64,000 nt of DNA, from NCBI RefSeq assembly GCF_043555935.1, contig NZ_JBIGIB010000002.1, forward strand, positions 124,001-188,000. The letters are read 5' to 3'. Made by a program: the position numbers and the translations under genes. Position 1 is the stretch's first letter, and each line of letters begins with the position of its first letter. The DNA comes from Pelomonas baiyunensis. GTDB taxonomy: Bacteria; Pseudomonadota; Gammaproteobacteria; Burkholderiales; Burkholderiaceae_C. Shown piece by piece: positions 7,900-16,400 of the stretch. The notes beneath the pieces are model-generated. The model was not told the DNA's origin. It ran no database searches and was given only the letters and a program-made list of their open reading frames with translations.

Positions 7900-8883
7900 T
7901 CAAGCATTGGTAAGAACCAACTTGCCGACCACGTCGCGCGCCGCCATGCGGGCGAAGGCGCGGGGCAGGTCCTCCATCGGCAGCACTTGGTCCACCACTG
8001 GCTTGACCTTGCCAGCGGCGTACCACGCAGCCAATTCGGCCAGCATGCGGGCGTTGCGCTGGGGCTCGCGCTTGGCGAACTCGCCCCAGAACACGCCAAC
8101 CAGTGAGGCACCCTTGAGCAGTGCGAGGTTCAGCGGCAGGGCCGGAATGCTGCCTTGGGCGAAGCCGATCACCAGGTAGCGACCGCGCCAGGCGATGGAG
8201 CGGAAGGCGGCTTCGGCCAGGTCGCCGCCGACCGGGTCGTACACCACATCCGGGCCTTTGCCCTCGGTCAACGCTTTGAGTTCGTCCCGCAGGTTTTGCT
8301 GGGTGTAGTTGATGACAGCATCGGCGCCGAGCGCGCGGCAGGCGTTGGCCTTGGCGTCCGAACTCACGGCCGCAATGACGCGGGCGCCCGCCGCCTTGGC
8401 GATTTGCAGCGCCGCTGTGCCCACGCCACCCGCAGCGCCCAGGATGAGCACCGTTTCGCCCGGTTGCAGGGCGCCGCGATCCATCAGGGCGTGGTGGCTG
8501 GTGGCGTAGGTGCAGATGAACGCGGCGGCGTCTTCGAAGGAGAACGCGTCGGGCAAGGGCATGGCAAGTGCCGCCGGAATGCAGACCTCAGTGGCGAATC
8601 CGGCCAGTCCGCCGAAGGCGGCAACCCGCTGGCCCACGGTGAAGCCCTTGACGCCGTCGGCCACCTCGGTGACGACGCCGGAGAACTCCGTGCCCGGGAT
8701 GAAGGGCAGCGGCGGCTTCATCTGGTACTTGTTCTGCACGATGAGCAGGTCGGGGAAGTTGAGGCTGGCCGCATGCACCGCCACACGAAGGTGCCCGGGT
8801 GCCAGGGTGGGGGAGGGCAGTTCACGCCATGCCAGGGCTTCCACGCCGACGGGGTTTTCACAGAGCCAAGCCTTCATCGTCAT
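7900..8883 (-). CDS. NADPH:quinone oxidoreductase-like MDR enzyme
   Basis: 327 residues, full-length medium-chain reductase/dehydrogenase. An N-terminal GroES-like domain (VHAASLNFPDLL, PFIPGTEFSGVV) is followed by a Rossmann domain with GAAGGVGTAAL. The cysteine and histidine pattern of zinc alcohol dehydrogenases is missing, so it belongs to the zinc-free quinone oxidoreductase/enoyl reductase branch that moves hydride from NADPH to quinones or enoyl substrates. The substrate cannot be told from sequence. The gene appears monocistronic. Confidence 0.85.
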   Translation of the reverse strand: MTMKAWLCENPVGVEALAWRELPSPTLAPGHLRVAVHAASLNFPDLLIVQNKYQMKPPLPFIPGTEFSGVVTEVADGVKGFTVGQRVAAFGGLAGFATEVCIPAALAMPLPDAFSFEDAAAFICTYATSHHALMDRGALQPGETVLILGAAGGVGTAALQIAKAAGARVIAAVSSDAKANACRALGADAVINYTQQNLRDELKALTEGKGPDVVYDPVGGDLAEAAFRSIAWRGRYLVIGFAQGSIPALPLNLALLKGASLVGVFWGEFAKREPQRNARMLAELAAWYAAGKVKPVVDQVLPMEDLPRAFARMAARDVVGKLVLTNA

Positions 8884-8954
8884 CTCCGGTTTTGCAAGCG
8901 GCGGATGATAGGAATCGGAGGGCTAACACCCGGTCCCGCAGGTGACGCGCTCCC

Positions 8955-8960
8955 TACAAT
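8955..8960 (+). promoter_or_regulatory. Candidate -10 box close to surE start
   Basis: TACAAT ends 8 nt before the surE ATG and there is no Shine-Dalgarno sequence between them. If used, the transcript would begin within one or two bases of the start codon. No good -35 is visible. Inference. Confidence 0.35.
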
Positions 8961-8968
8961 CCGACCCC

Positions 8969-9712
8969 ATGCGCATCCTCATTTCGAACGACGACGGCTA
9001 CCTGGCACCGGGCCTGGCGGCACTGGTCAAAGCGTGTGAAGGCCTCGGTGAAATCGAGGTCATCGCGCCCGAGCAAAACGCCAGCGGCACCTCCAACTCG
9101 TTGACGCTGAACCGCCCGCTGAACGTCTACCGCGCGGCCAACGGGTTTCGGTATGTCAGCGGCACGCCGTCTGACGGCGTGCACCTCGCGCTGAGCGGGC
9201 TGCTCGGCTACCGGCCGGACCTGGTGCTCTCGGGCATCAACAACGGCGCCAACATGGGCGACGACACGCTCTACTCCGGCACCGTGGCTGCGGCCACCGA
9301 AGGCTATTTGTTCGGCATCCCGTCCATTGCGTTCTCTCAGGCCGAGAAGGGTTGGGGCGAACTGGAAGCCGCCGCTCGCACGGCGCGCAGCGTGGTCGAG
9401 CAGGTCATCGCCGGTGGGCTGGACAAGGCTTTCCTGCTGAACGTCAACATCCCCAACCGGGCCGATGCCGACACCCTGCCGCGCAAGATCACGCGCTTGG
9501 GTCGCCGTCACTCGGCCGAGGCCATCATCGAGCAGGTCAACCCGCGCGGCGAAACCATCTACTGGATCGGCCCGGCGGGCGATGCGCGCGATGCTGGCGA
9601 GGGCACCGACTTCCACGCCACGATGAACGGCCAGGTGTCCATCACGCCCTTGCAGGTCGACCTGACGGACCATGCCGCGTTGGGTGGTTGGGCGCAGCGA
9701 CTCGGCCTTTGA
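8969..9712 (+). CDS. surE: 5'/3'-nucleotidase SurE
   Basis: 247 residues beginning MRILISNDDGYLAPG, the canonical SurE N-terminus with the metal-binding ND-D motif; also SGTPSDGVHLAL and SGINNGANMGDD with catalytic asparagines. SurE removes phosphate from nucleoside 5' and 3' monophosphates and short polyphosphate during stationary phase. The ATG at 8969 was chosen over an earlier in-frame GTG because homology-like sequence starts there. It heads the surE-pcm-nlpD-rpoS block also known in enterobacteria. Confidence 0.96.
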   Translation: MRILISNDDGYLAPGLAALVKACEGLGEIEVIAPEQNASGTSNSLTLNRPLNVYRAANGFRYVSGTPSDGVHLALSGLLGYRPDLVLSGINNGANMGDDTLYSGTVAAATEGYLFGIPSIAFSQAEKGWGELEAAARTARSVVEQVIAGGLDKAFLLNVNIPNRADADTLPRKITRLGRRHSAEAIIEQVNPRGETIYWIGPAGDARDAGEGTDFHATMNGQVSITPLQVDLTDHAALGGWAQRLGL

Positions 9713-10516
9713 ATGTCGGCTCCCAAGCGCTTTCCAGCCAGCCTGAAGACGGTGACGGCACCGCAACGAGAGTTGCTGATGCCGCAGCGCCATCTGCAGT
9801 TGGCGGCGGCCGATGCGGCCCGCTTGGCACGACCCAGCGGCACTGGTTTGGACGGCGGTGCCGTGCGTCAACGCATGGTGGCCCGGTTGCGGGCGGAAGG
9901 GCGTTTTGACGAGCGTGTGTTGGCCGCGATGGCCAGCGTCCCACGACACGAATTCGTCGACACCGCGCTCGCCGCCCAGGCGTACGAGGACACGGCGCTG
10001 CCCATCGGTCACGGTCAAACCATCTCCAAGCCTTCTGTTGTGGCCCACATGTTGGGGCTGTTGATGGCGGGCACGGGCGCTGCGCAGCGCGGCGGCCTGG
10101 GCCGGGTTCTCGAAATCGGCACCGGCTGCGGCTACCAGGCGGCGGTGCTGGCCATGCTGGCGCGGCAGGTGACCTCGATCGAACGCCTGCAAGGCTTGTA
10201 CGAGAAGGCGCAGATCAACCTCCACCGTGTGGCGCTGCCGCGTGCGCCACGCCTGCTGTGGGCCGACGGCCGGCTGGGACATGCTGCCAGCGGCCCGTTC
10301 GACAGCATCATTGCCGCCGCCGGCGGAGACGACATCCCGCCGGCTTGGCTGGAGCAACTGGCGCCGGGTGGGCGACTGATCGCGCCGACCGCGGCAGCGG
10401 GGCGCGGCCAGGTGCTGGTGGTGTTGGATCACCTCTCCGACGCCGGTGGTCAGCGCTGGGTGCGCAGCGAGCATGAGGCGGTGCTGTTCGTCCCCCTAAA
10501 ATCCGGCGTCGTCTGA
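9713..10516 (+). CDS. pcm: Protein-L-isoaspartate O-methyltransferase
   Basis: 267 residues. SAM-binding motif VLEIGTGCGYQAAVLA at about 132-147, the pre-motif RHEFVD and ALPIGHGQTISKP, and the C-terminal IAAAGGDDIPPAWLEQL are typical. It methylates isoaspartyl residues in aged proteins so that they can be repaired. The protein has about 50 extra N-terminal residues compared with enterobacterial Pcm; an internal ATG (MPQRHLQL) could be the real start, but the first ATG follows the surE stop with no gap, supporting coupling. Confidence 0.94.
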   Translation: MSAPKRFPASLKTVTAPQRELLMPQRHLQLAAADAARLARPSGTGLDGGAVRQRMVARLRAEGRFDERVLAAMASVPRHEFVDTALAAQAYEDTALPIGHGQTISKPSVVAHMLGLLMAGTGAAQRGGLGRVLEIGTGCGYQAAVLAMLARQVTSIERLQGLYEKAQINLHRVALPRAPRLLWADGRLGHAASGPFDSIIAAAGGDDIPPAWLEQLAPGGRLIAPTAAAGRGQVLVVLDHLSDAGGQRWVRSEHEAVLFVPLKSGVV

Positions 10517-10586
10517 CGGGGCCGACGGCGCACCGCGCCACACAATCGTGGTCGGCCTCCCACGTGCCCCAGTGCCGTATTCCACG

Positions 10587-11474
10587 ATGCTCAATCGCCT
10601 GCGTACTCTCCCCCTCTTCGCAGCAGCCTTGCTGCTCAGTGCCTGCGGCACCTCGCTGCACCGCGCGCCGGTGGAGGATCGCAACCCCCAGCCCGCACGA
10701 CCCAGCGCGCCTGCCGCAACGCCGGTGGCGACGCCGGCCGCACCGGATGTGAAGCCGCCGCCGGGCGCGGAGAACGCCGGCAAACCGGGCTACTACACGG
10801 TCAAACCGGGCGACGCGCTGATCCGCATCGCGCTCGACAACGGCCAGAGCTGGCGCGACCTGGCCAAGTGGAACAGCCTGGACAATCCCAACCGCATCGA
10901 AGTCGGCCAGGTGCTGCGTGTGGTGCCGCCGGGTGTGGATGCCGGCGTGGTGTCGGCCAAGCCGATCGCCGCCGCACCCAAGACGGAGGCTCGGCCGTTG
11001 GATGCCAAGGCGCCGGTGGTGTCGGCCAGTGCGCCGGCCACGTCGGCGTCTGCAGCGTCGGCGCCTTCGGCCGCCGTGACGGCACCGGCGGCAGCGGCCG
11101 ACGAAGACGGGTTGTCGTGGGGGTGGCCGGTGCATCAGCCGGTCAGCGCCGGCTTTGATGACCAGCGCAACAAGGGGCTGGATTTCGCGGGCAAGCCCGG
11201 GGACCCGGTGTTCGCCGTGGCCGATGGCCGCGTGGTGTACGCCGGTTCGGGCTTGCGCGGCTACGGCAACCTCGTCATCATCAAGCACAACAACACCTAC
11301 CTGACGGCCTACGCGCACAACCGCGCCATGCTGGTCGAGCAGGATCAGGTGGTGCGCAAAGGCCAGAGGATTGCTGAGATGGGTTCCACCGAAAGCGACA
11401 CGGTCAAACTGCACTTTGAGGTGCGCAAACTCGGCAAGCCGGTCGATCCGGCCAAGTTGCTGCCGAGCCGCTGA
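10587..11474 (+). CDS. nlpD: NlpD-type lipoprotein: LysM plus degenerate M23 domain
   Basis: 295 residues. Signal peptide with lipobox LLLSAC and lipid-modified C20; LysM peptidoglycan-binding domain at about 69-113 (YYTVKPGDALIRIA); an Ala/Pro-rich linker; C-terminal LytM/M23 domain. Two zinc ligands are lost: the usual HxxxD is NKGLD, and the usual HxH before FEVR is KLH. It should thus activate a cell-separation amidase (AmiC in E. coli) rather than cut peptidoglycan itself. The ATG at 10587 starts the signal peptide. rpoS follows 42 bp on, so an rpoS promoter inside nlpD is likely by analogy. Confidence 0.93.
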   Translation: MLNRLRTLPLFAAALLLSACGTSLHRAPVEDRNPQPARPSAPAATPVATPAAPDVKPPPGAENAGKPGYYTVKPGDALIRIALDNGQSWRDLAKWNSLDNPNRIEVGQVLRVVPPGVDAGVVSAKPIAAAPKTEARPLDAKAPVVSASAPATSASAASAPSAAVTAPAAAADEDGLSWGWPVHQPVSAGFDDQRNKGLDFAGKPGDPVFAVADGRVVYAGSGLRGYGNLVIIKHNNTYLTAYAHNRAMLVEQDQVVRKGQRIAEMGSTESDTVKLHFEVRKLGKPVDPAKLLPSR

Positions 11475-11516
11475 GCGCTCGCGCCGCCCCACGGATGTCC
11501 AGCCCGCCCATCTGTC

Positions 11517-12497
11517 ATGAAGCGCGCTGGACTTTCACCGAACAACCCGGACGGTGCGCCGCAGGACGCTGACGAGCCGGGTGAGCCGGCCGCCGATGCG
11601 GCCGCCAGCCCCGGGGAACCGGGCCCTTCGGGCGGAGATGATCTCGACACAGGCAATGCGCTTCAGGCCTACCTGAGGGACATCCGCCGCACGCCGCTGC
11701 TCACGCCGCAGCAGGAATTCGAGACCGCGCTGGCCGCGCGGCAAGGCAGCTTCGAGGCGCGCCAGGCCATGATCGAACACAACCTGCGCCTGGTGGTCAG
11801 CATTGCCAAGCACTACCTCGGCCGTGGTTTGCCCATGAGCGACCTCATCGAAGAGGGAAACCTGGGGTTGATGCACGCCATCGGCAAGTTCGAGCCGGAG
11901 CGCGGGTTTCGCTTCTCCACCTACGCCAGCTGGTGGATTCGCCAGAGCATCGAGCGGGCGCTGATGCACCAGGCGCGCTTGGTTCGGCTGCCGGTGCACA
12001 TCGTGCGTGAGCTCAACCAGGTGCTCAAGGCCCGGCGTGCGCTGGAGGCCGTGCAGAGTGCGCAAGGGGGCGACGGCAAGATTCGCGTCGAGGCGATTGC
12101 GCAGGCCCTGCACCGCCCAGTGTCGGAGGTGAACGACCTGCTGGCTTATGCCGAGTTGCCGAGCTCGCTGGATGCGCCGGTCGATCGAGGGGCTGAGGCC
12201 GGTGAGGCGATGGTGGACCTGGTGGCGGATGACCAGGCGCTCGACCCGGTGGGCCAGCGGCTGTCGCACGAGGTGGAGGCCTTGCTGCGCCATGGCTTGG
12301 CCAGCTTGAACGAACGCGAGCGCGAGGTGCTGGCGGGCCGCTATGGCCTGGCCGACCGAGAGCCGGAGACGCTGGATGTGCTGGCGGTGCGCCTGAACCT
12401 CACGCGCGAGCGCATCCGACAAATCCAGCTGGAGGCGCTGAGCAAACTCAAGCGCAACATGGTGCGGCACGGGGTGGATCGGGACTCGCTGTTCTGA
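11517..12497 (+). CDS. rpoS: RNA polymerase sigma factor RpoS
   Basis: 326 residues, standard length. An acidic, disordered N-terminus (1-45) is followed by region 1.2 (ALQAYLRDIRRTPLLTPQQE), region 2 with RLVVSIAKHY, DLIEEGNLGLMHAI and FRFSTYASWWIRQSIERAL, region 3, and region 4.2 with the helix-turn-helix NLTRERIRQIQLEAL. It is the general stress and stationary-phase sigma factor. Position behind nlpD supports RpoS over RpoD or RpoH. Confidence 0.96.
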   Translation: MKRAGLSPNNPDGAPQDADEPGEPAADAAASPGEPGPSGGDDLDTGNALQAYLRDIRRTPLLTPQQEFETALAARQGSFEARQAMIEHNLRLVVSIAKHYLGRGLPMSDLIEEGNLGLMHAIGKFEPERGFRFSTYASWWIRQSIERALMHQARLVRLPVHIVRELNQVLKARRALEAVQSAQGGDGKIRVEAIAQALHRPVSEVNDLLAYAELPSSLDAPVDRGAEAGEAMVDLVADDQALDPVGQRLSHEVEALLRHGLASLNEREREVLAGRYGLADREPETLDVLAVRLNLTRERIRQIQLEALSKLKRNMVRHGVDRDSLF

Positions 12498-12515
12498 GCC
12501 GGCGCGCCGGCCCCG

Positions 12516-12521
12516 GATAAT
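12516..12521 (+). promoter_or_regulatory. Candidate -10 box close to rlmD start
   Basis: GATAAT ends 6 nt before the rlmD ATG and is flanked by CCCCG and CGGGG, which could fold as a small hairpin. No Shine-Dalgarno sequence precedes the ATG except the CGGGG arm. Either a near-leaderless promoter or a structured initiation region; inference. Confidence 0.3.
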
Positions 12522-12527
12522 TCGGGG

Positions 12528-13880
12528 ATGAATCAGACAACCGAATGGCTCAAGGTCGAGAGCATCGAGCTTGAGGCGCAGGGCGTGGCGCACAACGCTG
12601 AAGGCAAGGTGGTGTTCATCGACGGGGCCCTGCCGGGCGAAATCGTCAAGGCCCAGATCTCCCGCCGCAAGAACAACTGGGAGCAGGGCCAGCTCACCGA
12701 GATCAAGAAGGAAAGCCCGCTGCGCGTGACGCCGGGCTGCCCGCACTTTGGCCTGCACGCGGGCGCCTGCGGCGGCTGCAAGATGCAGCACCTGCAGGCT
12801 GGGGCGCAGGTGGCGGTCAAGCAGCGCGTGGTGGAGGACAACCTCTGGCACCTCGGCAAGGTCAAGCCCGAAGTGCTGTTGCGGCCTATCGAGGGCCCGA
12901 CCTGGGGCTACCGCTACCGGGCACGTTTCTCGGTGCGCTATGTGGCCAAGAAGGGCGAAGTGCTCATCGGCTTCCATGAGCGCAAGAGCCGCTACGTGGC
13001 GGACATGCAGGTCTGCAAGGTGGTGCCCAAGGTCGTGAGCGACTTGCTGATGCCGCTGCGCCAACTCATCGCCAGCATGGCCGAGCGCGACCGCCTGCCC
13101 CAGATCGAGTTGGCCATGGGGGACGAGGTGATCGCCCTGGTGCTGCGCCACCTGAACCCGCTGCCCGACGGCGACGTGGCGCTGCTGCGCGCCTTCGCCG
13201 CCGAGCATGGCGTGCAATGGTGGCTGCAGCCCAAGGGGCCGGACACCGTCAAGCTGCTGGACGAAGGCGGCCCGCAGCTGGCGTACGCCCTGCCGGAGTT
13301 TGGCGTGCGCATGCCGTTCAAGCCCACCGATTTCACGCAGGTCAACCCGCACATCAATTCGGCCCTGGTGGGGCGCGCGCTGCGGCTGCTGGCGGTGCAA
13401 AAGGACGACCGCGTCATCGACTGGTTCTGTGGCCTGGGCAACTTCACCCTGCCGCTGGCCACGCAGGCCCGCGAGGTGCTGGGCATCGAGGGCAGCGAAG
13501 CCCTGGTGCAGCGCTCGCGCGAGAACGCCGTCGTCAACGGCCTGGCCCACAAGACGCATTTCGTGGCGCGCAATCTTTTTGAGATGACGCCGGAGCTGCT
13601 GGCCGCGGACGGCGTGGCCGACCGCTGGCTCATCGACCCGCCCCGCGAGGGCGCGTTCGCCCTGGCCAAGGCGGTGGCCGACATTGCGCAGGACCCGAGC
13701 CTGGCACCCGGTTGGACGCCGCCGCGGCGCATCGTCTACGTCAGCTGCAATCCCGCGACGCTCGCGCGTGACGCCGGGTTGCTGGTGAATCTGGCGGGCT
13801 ACCGCTGCACGGCAGCCAGCGCAGTGAACATGTTCCCGCACACCGCGCACGTCGAATCCATCGCGGTGTTCGAGTGCTGA
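12528..13880 (+). CDS. rlmD: 23S rRNA (uracil-C5)-methyltransferase RlmD
   Basis: 450 residues. An N-terminal TRAM domain (about 5-60), an iron-sulfur cluster site with C71, C81 and C84 (CPHF, ACGGCKMQ), and a C-terminal SAM-dependent methyltransferase domain with FCGLGNFTLPLA and the catalytic cysteine in VYVSCNPATLARD. It methylates U1939-type uridine in 23S rRNA (RumA in older naming). The placement directly after rpoS is common in betaproteobacteria. Confidence 0.94.
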   Translation: MNQTTEWLKVESIELEAQGVAHNAEGKVVFIDGALPGEIVKAQISRRKNNWEQGQLTEIKKESPLRVTPGCPHFGLHAGACGGCKMQHLQAGAQVAVKQRVVEDNLWHLGKVKPEVLLRPIEGPTWGYRYRARFSVRYVAKKGEVLIGFHERKSRYVADMQVCKVVPKVVSDLLMPLRQLIASMAERDRLPQIELAMGDEVIALVLRHLNPLPDGDVALLRAFAAEHGVQWWLQPKGPDTVKLLDEGGPQLAYALPEFGVRMPFKPTDFTQVNPHINSALVGRALRLLAVQKDDRVIDWFCGLGNFTLPLATQAREVLGIEGSEALVQRSRENAVVNGLAHKTHFVARNLFEMTPELLAADGVADRWLIDPPREGAFALAKAVADIAQDPSLAPGWTPPRRIVYVSCNPATLARDAGLLVNLAGYRCTAASAVNMFPHTAHVESIAVFEC

Positions 13881-13890
13881 AGTTGCGGCG

Positions 13891-13910
13891 GCCCGCGCGG
13901 CGGGCTTCTC
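13891..13910 (+). terminator. Weak candidate terminator after rlmD
   Basis: Stem GCCCGC/GCGGGC with a 3-nt loop, followed by TTCTCC instead of a true T-run. A pause or Rho-dependent end is equally possible. Confidence 0.3.
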
Positions 13911-13954
13911 CGCGTTAGCCCGATACGCCGGCGCCTGGCGTGTGGACAGAATAG

Positions 13955-13982
13955 GTAAACAAAGCTGTTTAGCTTTGTTTAC
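13955..13982. promoter_or_regulatory. Perfect AT-rich palindrome upstream of the GH5 gene
   Basis: Arms GTAAACAAAGC (13955-13965) and GCTTTGTTTAC (13972-13982) match perfectly over 11 bp around a 6-nt centre TGTTTA. It ends 29 bp before the GH5 start codon and is far more AT-rich than its surroundings. There is no T-tract after it on the plus strand, so it looks more like an operator for a dimeric regulator than a terminator. The regulator is unknown. Confidence 0.6.
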
Positions 13983-14011
13983 TTCATTCATTCCAATCCA
14001 GGAGACTGCCC

Positions 14012-15532
14012 GTGGGAACGCGTTTGCAATGGATTCGCCGCTTGGGAGTGGCGTTGTTGGCGGGAGGCTGGCTGGCTTGTGCAGCGGCCCAGGGTGCGGG
14101 CACGGCGCTGCCGGAGGTGCCGCGCCGTGGGGTCAACATCGTCGGGTACGACCCGCTCTGGAAAGACCCGGCCCAAGCACGCTTTCAGCTCCGACACCTG
14201 CAGGCGATTCGCGATGGCGGCTTTGACCATGTGCGGCTCAATCTCCAGGCCTTCGTGCACATGGACGCCGACAACCGGCTGCCTGCCGCGTGGTTTCGCC
14301 AGCTGGATGCGCTGGTCGACGCAGGCCTGAAGGCGGGTCTGCAGGTCATCCTCGACGAGCACAACTTCACCGAGTGCGCCCAAAGCGTGGAGGTCTGCCG
14401 CGCGAAGCTGCGGGCCTTCTGGCAGCAGGTGGCGCCCCGGTATCAAGGGGCGCCGGACGCGGTCATTTTCGAGATCCTGAACGAGCCAAATGGCGCGGCG
14501 GATGCGCTCTGGAACGACATGCTGGCCGAGAACCTGGCCATCATCCGGCAGACCAATCCGCAGCGCCGCGTGATCGTCGGCCCCAAGTTCTGGAACTCGC
14601 TGGACCACCTGGACACCCTGCGGCTGCCCGCGGCCGACCGGCGGCTCATCGTGACCTTCCACTACTACACCCCGATGGAGTTCACCCATCAGGGCGCGCA
14701 CTGGACGCCGGAGTTCCAAAAGCTGTCAGGCGTGACCTGGGGCACGCCGGCCGAGTTGCAGAAGCTGCAAAAGGACATGGACCGGGTGAAGGCTTGGTCT
14801 GATCAGCAGCAGCGCCCCATCCTGCTGGGTGAGTTCGGCGCGCTGGAGTCGGCCGGCATGGCGCAGCGCGTGGCCTGGACATCGGCGGTGGCGCGCGCCG
14901 CCGAGGCGCGGGGCTTTGGCTGGACCTACTGGCAGTTCGATTCGGACTTCATCCTGTGGGACATGAAGGCAGATGGCTGGGTGAAGCCCATCCTCGGCGC
15001 CTTGATTCCCGACAAGGCAGCCGCCGCAGCGCCGGCACGCGACCCGGCGCTGGACCACTTGGTCAACGCGCCCAGCCTGGCCGCATGGTCGGTGTATGGC
15101 GACACCGGTGGCGTGCAGACCGTGCCGTGCGCGCTGACCGGCAAGGCCTGCTTGCGTGTGGGCTGGATGGGCGCCAAGGCCAACGCTTGGGATGTGGGGG
15201 CGGTGGTGCCGCTGAGTGCAGCCATCGCCAAGGGAGACAAGCTGCAAGCGCTGCTCTGGGCGCGGCTGGACACCGACGATGCCAAGGCGCGGGCCGTGGT
15301 GCCGCTGCTCCTGCAGCTGGGTGCCGCGCCGTACACCGCCGTGGTGGCCGGGCAGGTGACGTTGACCAACAAGCTGGAGGCGGTGGTGGTGAGCGGCGCG
15401 TCAGGCGATGCGTTTGCGGCGGGCACCGTCAATCTGGCTCTGCAACTGGGGCAGGTCGGCCACCCGGTGCTGTTGAGCCCGCCCTACGTGCTGAAGAACT
15501 ACACGCCGGCGGCCAAACCAGCGGCCAAATAG
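14012..15532 (+). CDS. Secreted glycoside hydrolase family 5 enzyme with C-terminal beta-rich module
   Basis: 506 residues. Signal peptide about 1-26. The GH5 TIM barrel (about 33-335) shows GVNIVGYDP, FDHVRLNL, LDEHNF, the acid/base E158 in ILNEPNG, HYYTP and the nucleophile E274 in LLGEFGAL. It should hydrolyse beta-1,4 glucan or a related polysaccharide outside the cytoplasm. The last about 160 residues form a separate module that resembles a carbohydrate-binding sandwich but which I cannot name, ending in an Ala/Lys repeat. The GTG at 14012 has AGGAG at good spacing. No other polysaccharide gene is adjacent. Confidence 0.85.
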   Translation: MGTRLQWIRRLGVALLAGGWLACAAAQGAGTALPEVPRRGVNIVGYDPLWKDPAQARFQLRHLQAIRDGGFDHVRLNLQAFVHMDADNRLPAAWFRQLDALVDAGLKAGLQVILDEHNFTECAQSVEVCRAKLRAFWQQVAPRYQGAPDAVIFEILNEPNGAADALWNDMLAENLAIIRQTNPQRRVIVGPKFWNSLDHLDTLRLPAADRRLIVTFHYYTPMEFTHQGAHWTPEFQKLSGVTWGTPAELQKLQKDMDRVKAWSDQQQRPILLGEFGALESAGMAQRVAWTSAVARAAEARGFGWTYWQFDSDFILWDMKADGWVKPILGALIPDKAAAAAPARDPALDHLVNAPSLAAWSVYGDTGGVQTVPCALTGKACLRVGWMGAKANAWDVGAVVPLSAAIAKGDKLQALLWARLDTDDAKARAVVPLLLQLGAAPYTAVVAGQVTLTNKLEAVVVSGASGDAFAAGTVNLALQLGQVGHPVLLSPPYVLKNYTPAAKPAAK

Positions 15533-15576
15533 GCGGCCAAATAAGCGGGCCGGTGATCGCCGGGCCGGGCAAAGAA

Positions 15577-15598
15577 AAAGGCGGCCGAAGCCGCCTTT
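15577..15598. terminator. Bidirectional terminator between GH5 and BAX-inhibitor genes
   Basis: A perfect 9-bp stem AAAGGCGGC/GCCGCCTTT with loop CGAA. On the minus strand it is followed by TTTTTCTTT, making it a strong terminator for the BAX-inhibitor gene; on the plus strand it ends the GH5 transcript less strongly. Confidence 0.82.
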
Positions 15599-15616
15599 GA
15601 TTTGCGCGTGCTGCGA

Positions 15617-16309
15617 TCAGTCGCGGTCGCCGCCGAAGATGCCCAGCAGCGACAGCAGGCTCTGGAACACGTTGTAGATGTCCAGGTAAATCGCCAGCGT
15701 GGCCGTGATGTAGTTCGTCTCGCCGCCGTCGATCACGCGCTTGATGTCGTACAGCATGAAGGCCGAGAAGATGCCCAGCGACATCACCAGCATGGTCAGC
15801 ATCAGCGCGGACGACTGCAGGAAGATGTTCGCGATGCCGGCCACCATCAGGATGACGGCGCCCACCACCAGGAACTTGCCCATCGAGGACAAGTCGCGCT
15901 TGATGACGGTAGCCAAGCTGGCCATGGTGAAGAACACAGCCGCCGTGCCGCCGAAGGCGGTCATCACGAGCGAGGTGCCGTTCTTGAAGCCCAGCACGTA
16001 GCCCACGAGGCGCGACAGCATCAGGCCCATGAAGAACGTGAACGCCAGCAGGGCGCCCACTCCGGCGGCGCTTTCCTTGGTCTTCTCGATGACGAACATC
16101 AAGCCGAAGGCGCCGACGAAGAACACGATGGCACTCATGCCCGGGCTCATCATCCGGAACAGTCCGGTGGACACGCCGATCCAGGCGCCCAGCACCGTCG
16201 GCACCAGCGACAGGGCCAGCAGCCAGTAGGTGTTGCGCAAGACGCGTTGGCGCTCGGCCGCGAGGTCACCCCCGGCAAAGCCGTAGGCGGTCTGCAAGCT
16301 TTCGTTCAT
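15617..16309 (-). CDS. BAX inhibitor-1/YccA family membrane protein
   Basis: 230 residues with about seven hydrophobic helices after a cytoplasmic N-terminus, matching YccA/YbhL/YetJ. Helices include YWLLALSLVPTVLGAWIG and SAIVFFVGAFGLMFVIE; the loop LYDIKRVIDGGETNYITATL near the C-terminus is the family hallmark with its paired acidic residues. Relatives form pH-sensitive calcium-leak channels, and YccA binds and modulates FtsH; an ftsH gene lies 8 kb away. AGGAA precedes the ATG. Confidence 0.93.
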   Translation of the reverse strand: MNESLQTAYGFAGGDLAAERQRVLRNTYWLLALSLVPTVLGAWIGVSTGLFRMMSPGMSAIVFFVGAFGLMFVIEKTKESAAGVGALLAFTFFMGLMLSRLVGYVLGFKNGTSLVMTAFGGTAAVFFTMASLATVIKRDLSSMGKFLVVGAVILMVAGIANIFLQSSALMLTMLVMSLGIFSAFMLYDIKRVIDGGETNYITATLAIYLDIYNVFQSLLSLLGIFGGDRD

Positions 16310-16400
16310 GACGTTCCTCCAAGAGAGAAATGAAAACCGGGCGGATTCTAGGGTGGCCCGGCGCCGCTACATTGGGCGTCCTCCCAAGGAATTCAAGCCC

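Noticed and set aside
11535..13991. Minus-strand open frame of 818 codons across rpoS and rlmD
   Set aside because: Antisense to two certain genes with no recognisable fold or ribosome-binding site.
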